From Stenotrophomonas maltophilia (GTDB taxonomy: Bacteria; Pseudomonadota; Gammaproteobacteria; Xanthomonadales; Xanthomonadaceae), in assembly GCF_001676385.1 (NCBI RefSeq), contig NZ_LYVJ01000004.1:286075-350074 (forward strand): 64,000 nucleotides of DNA, read 5' to 3'. The translations under genes were made by a program, and so were the position numbers. Below, one piece after another: positions 63,551-64,000 of this stretch (positions within the stretch are counted from its first letter, which is position 1; every line of letters begins with the position of its first letter). Below the pieces are notes generated by a model that was not told the origin of the DNA, made no database searches, and saw only the letters and a list, made by a program, of their open reading frames with translations.

Positions 63551-64000
63551 CAGGGCCTGCCGCCCTGCACCCGCCTTTGAAGCCGGAGCAACGGCAACGG
63601 CAACGGCTGGGCTGAGGGCTTGGCGGGGAGGCATGGGTTCGCGGGGGACGCCGTGAATCCATCCCTGGAGGCTTGGCCGCGCCATGCCGCGAACACCCCC
63701 GCGAACCCATGCCTCCCCGCCCCTGACAGTATCCCGGTGCGTCCGGTGGATCCACGCCATGCGTGGATGAAACGTTCTCATGAACGAATGTTCCGGAATG
63801 AATGATTCTGTAGAGCGGAGCCATGCTCCGCTCCCAGCAAGCGCAGCGAAGCGACCCGCTTTTCGCTTTTCCTTCTTCACTCCGTGGCCGGCCGCACGCG
63901 GGAACCTGTCCGAGGCGGGGCGGGTGGGCCGTGCAGGGGCGTGAGCCGCATGGATGCGGCGACCGAGCTTACAGGGACGTACTTGCAGCGTCCCCTGCAC
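63551..64000. repeat. Second composite inverted-repeat element (copies C and D), running off the window
   Basis: After the last permease no gene is supported to the window end. From 63551 a GCAGGGC...GCCCTGCACCCGC edge and CAACGG repeats lead to copy C. C is a perfect 26-bp stem (63622-63647 with 63696-63721) around a conserved loop (ACGCCGTGAATCC, then TGGAGGCTTGG). Inverse copy D starts near 63914 with an apical 7-bp hairpin (63945-63960) and a stem arm GTGCAGGGG (63931-63939) paired with 63992-64000. The rest of D lies outside. The layout equals the A/B element at 24329-24892. Confidence 0.75.
63750..63831. repeat. Short hairpins in the spacer of the second composite
   Basis: The ATCCACGCCATGCGTGGAT hairpin (63750-63768, preceded by GTGG) and a GTAG-headed AGCGGAGccatgCTCCGCT hairpin (63810-63831) lie between copies C and D. 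The first composite has the same ATCCACG hairpin in its spacer. Confidence 0.7.

Overview
The window is chromosomal DNA of a high-GC gammaproteobacterium of the Xanthomonadaceae, most likely a member of the Stenotrophomonas maltophilia complex. The evidence is threefold. It holds an rpf/DSF quorum-sensing cluster in the order rpfB-rpfF>  <rpfC-rpfG, with lysS, prfB, recJ, rpfE, greA and carAB beyond it. It holds an RND pump divergent from a two-component system, as at the smeYZ/smeRySy locus. It also holds many intergenic GTAG...CTAC hairpins of the SMAG repeat type. No rRNA, tRNA, CRISPR array or intact transposase gene was seen.

Layout. 1-7272: the C-terminal part of CheB, aconitase B (acnB, called rpfA in Xanthomonas), a small AbrB/PIN toxin-antitoxin pair, and aconitase A. 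7280-12886: a complete choline-to-glycine-betaine module, betT divergent from betI-betB-betA, controlled from one 26-bp BetI palindrome that carries both -35 boxes. 13113-19216: DSF signalling, with rpfB (acyl-CoA ligase) and rpfF (DSF synthase) convergent to the rpfG-rpfC sensor/response pair. RpfC has a short, roughly five-TM input region and rpfH is absent. 19416-26959: lysS and prfB (with the programmed +1 frameshift), separated by an accessory block of a ThDP enzyme, an aldehyde dehydrogenase, a 564-bp composite inverted-repeat element and an MmyB-type regulator.

27138-41044: an M48 protease, a VIT/VWA/DUF2135 secreted protein, recJ, a DUF1176 protein, and a minus-strand run dapB, carA, carB, greA, rpfE. 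41113-43483: feoA-feoB and a small Cys-rich membrane protein (ferrous iron uptake). 43603-46552: part of the leucine/isoleucine degradation pathway. 46598-48494: the EF-P-like protein EfpL, an MliC-like lipoprotein and a small NTF2-like protein. 48475-54730: RND pump smeZ/smeY divergent from a response regulator and kinase.

54708-63536: an Lnb/DUF4105 protein with a small secreted DUF2388-type partner, a D-2-hydroxyglutarate dehydrogenase-type flavoprotein divergent from serA, a Nudix hydrolase and two tandem amino-acid permeases. 63537-64000: a second composite inverted-repeat element that runs off the window. Its stem sequences differ from the first by paired (compensatory) substitutions. 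This hairpin-element family is the least explained structure here.
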